This document shows, in pieces, positions 30,968 through 31,996 of a DNA stretch of 31,996 nucleotides. How positions within the stretch are numbered: position 1 is the first letter of the stretch; the number at the start of each line of letters is the position of its first letter. The position numbers and the translations under genes are program-made. This DNA is from PALSA-612 sp046729255 (lineage in GTDB: Bacteria; Actinomycetota; Thermoleophilia; Gaiellales; Gaiellaceae). Under the pieces are notes generated by a model that worked only from the letters and a program-made list of their open reading frames with translations, had not been told where the DNA came from and did no database searches. The stretch lies in the NCBI GenBank assembly GCA_046729255.1, contig JBKPGF010000048.1, positions 1-31,996 of the forward strand. Reading direction: 5' to 3'.

Positions 30968-31616
30968 CGGCCTGGATGATGGCAGGCGTGAGCTCGTCGA
31001 TCGACCGGAGAACGGTGTCGGCCTCGCGCAGGGTCTGCTCATCCGGCGGATAGTGCGGATTGGGGATCGCGACCACACGCATGCCGGCCGCGCCTGCCGA
31101 GGCGATGCCGGCGTGGGAGTCCTCGACCGCGACGCAGTGCTCCGGCGAGACGTCGAGCCGCCGCGCCACCTCGAGGTAGACGTCTGGCGCCGGCTTTCCA
31201 CGCGGAACCTCCTCCGACGACACGGTGGCACGGAAGGACGCCGCGAGGCCCGCCAGTTCGAGCACGAGATCGATCAACTCGCGGTTCGACGACGAAGCGA
31301 GGCCGAGCGGGAAGCTCGCCGCCATCCGCTCCGCGGCCTCCCGTGCTCCCGCGACGAGGGGCAAGTGCTCGCGATAGCGGCCGGCCATGAGCTCGATGAC
31401 GTCGGCATTGATCTGCTCGGGCGAGGCGCTGACACCTAGCTCGTCGTGGATGTACGCCGACCACTCCGTCGAGCTCATGCCCATCATCGCGCGCTGGGCC
31501 TCGGCGTCGTAGCGGCCACCGCGCTCGCGGACGTACTGCTCGCGAACCTCGTCCCACACCGTCTCGCTGTCGACGATGACGCCGTCGAGGTCGAAGACCA
31601 CGGCCTCGAAGGTCAC
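30960..31616 (-). CDS. HAD-superfamily phosphatase, beta-phosphoglucomutase-like
   Basis: A 218-residue HAD subfamily IA hydrolase. Motif I FDLDGVIVDSE (nucleophile Asp and acid/base Asp), motif II LASSSNRE, motif III Lys in GKPAPDVYLEVARRL, and motif IV AVEDSHAGIASAGAAGM are all present, with a helical cap between. It probably dephosphorylates or isomerises a small sugar phosphate. The start is GTG at 31616, overlapping the flavin-reductase stop as GTGA. It is the middle gene of a minus-strand operon ending in the cupin-cyclase gene. Confidence 0.9.
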   Translation of the reverse strand: MTFEAVVFDLDGVIVDSETVWDEVREQYVRERGGRYDAEAQRAMMGMSSTEWSAYIHDELGVSASPEQINADVIELMAGRYREHLPLVAGAREAAERMAASFPLGLASSSNRELIDLVLELAGLAASFRATVSSEEVPRGKPAPDVYLEVARRLDVSPEHCVAVEDSHAGIASAGAAGMRVVAIPNPHYPPDEQTLREADTVLRSIDELTPAIIQADA

Positions 31617-31996
31617 GCGAGCGCGCGGTACTCAGAGCCGACGTGGACGAGCGGCGGCGCATCCTCGCCCAGCTCGGCGGCCAGCACTTCCCCGACGAAC
31701 AGCGTGTGGTCTCCGACGTCGTACTCGGCCCAGTGGCGGCACTCGAGCCAGCCGATCGCTCCGACGAGGAGCGGCGCGCCCTCCGAGCCCTCGTGGTGGG
31801 CGACGCCGTGCCACATGGCGATCGGGGGCACGCTGCGCGCGAAGTGCTGCGAGACCCACTCCTGGCCGCCGGCGAGCATGCTGACGGCGAAGCCGCCCGC
31901 CTCGCGCAGGAGCTCGTGCAGCTGGGCATGCCGGGAGATGGAGATCCCGACGAGCGGTGGATCGAGCGACAGGGAGACGAGTGCACTTACCGTCTG
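31613..31996 (-). CDS. Flavin reductase-like (FMN-binding) protein, partial
   Basis: The frame is open to the window edge, so the N-terminus is missing. The 128 visible residues carry SLSLDPPLVGISISR, an AGGFAVSMLAGGQEWVSQHFA segment, GWLECRHWAEYDVGDHTLFVGEV and a closing YRALA, as in flavin reductase-like/FMN split-barrel proteins that reduce or bind FMN, often serving a two-component monooxygenase. An internal ATG at 31879 is not the true start because conserved sequence precedes it. First gene of the coupled unit with the HAD phosphatase. Confidence 0.85.
   Translation of the reverse strand, partial: QTVSALVSLSLDPPLVGISISRHAQLHELLREAGGFAVSMLAGGQEWVSQHFARSVPPIAMWHGVAHHEGSEGAPLLVGAIGWLECRHWAEYDVGDHTLFVGEVLAAELGEDAPPLVHVGSEYRALA

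Noticed and set aside
1..31996. CRISPR array, insertion sequences, rRNA
   Set aside because: No regularly spaced repeats, no transposase or integrase frame and no rRNA-like sequence were seen.

Overview
The window is about 32 kb of high-GC bacterial chromosome, dense with short intergenic gaps, many GTG/TTG starts and many 1-8 base stop/start overlaps. The gene set (stand-alone LigD-type polymerase and ligase, a class III cyclase-like domain, Ada-AlkA fusion, GT87-type membrane transferase, TyrA with ACT domain, SRPBCC and HAF-repeat proteins) suits an actinobacterium, perhaps a soil or freshwater Thermoleophilia-like lineage. That placement is inference; no rRNA is present.

Layout. 0.5-8.4 kb: a polyol (mannitol/sorbitol/arabitol type) locus with a ROK fructokinase and LacI regulator on the minus strand, and a divergent ABC importer (binding protein, two permeases, ATPase) converging on a mannitol-type dehydrogenase. 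Import, oxidation to fructose and phosphorylation to fructose 6-phosphate are all encoded. The regulator/importer gap holds a TTGACA promoter and two LacI-type palindromes 90 bp apart. 8.5-10.7 kb: three overlapping genes, SnoaL-like, Ada-AraC-AlkA alkylation-repair fusion and NIPSNAP. 10.7-12.5 kb: secreted HAF-repeat protein and an SRPBCC protein. 12.7-13.1 kb: two divergent tRNA-Ser genes; the 3' end of one is exactly duplicated (24 bp) beyond a 104-bp hairpin-rich segment. 13.1-14.9 kb: META-domain lipoprotein, GroES, and an aminoglycoside/ecdysteroid-kinase-like phosphotransferase.

14.9-17.4 kb: a polar amino-acid ABC importer (minus strand). 17.4-19.1 kb: chorismate mutase and prephenate dehydrogenase, i.e. 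the tyrosine branch, preceded by a possible Tyr-rich leader peptide whose codons 7-9 are complementary to the chorismate mutase ribosome binding site. This is the most interesting candidate of the window. 19-21.7 kb: rhodanese and a large multi-pass GT-C-like membrane protein. 21.7-22.9 kb: a lower-GC patch with a broken transketolase 5' fragment and an HNH-like gene. 23.0-26.4 kb: LigD-type polymerase, cupin, a 31-residue ORF, a methyltransferase and an ATP-dependent DNA ligase. 26.4-28.8 kb: two divergent multi-pass membrane proteins. 28.9-32 kb: a FabF-type ketosynthase, then a minus-strand operon of flavin-reductase-like protein (cut by the window edge), HAD phosphatase and a cupin-cyclase fusion.

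All functions are read from motifs and remembered family patterns; no database search was run.
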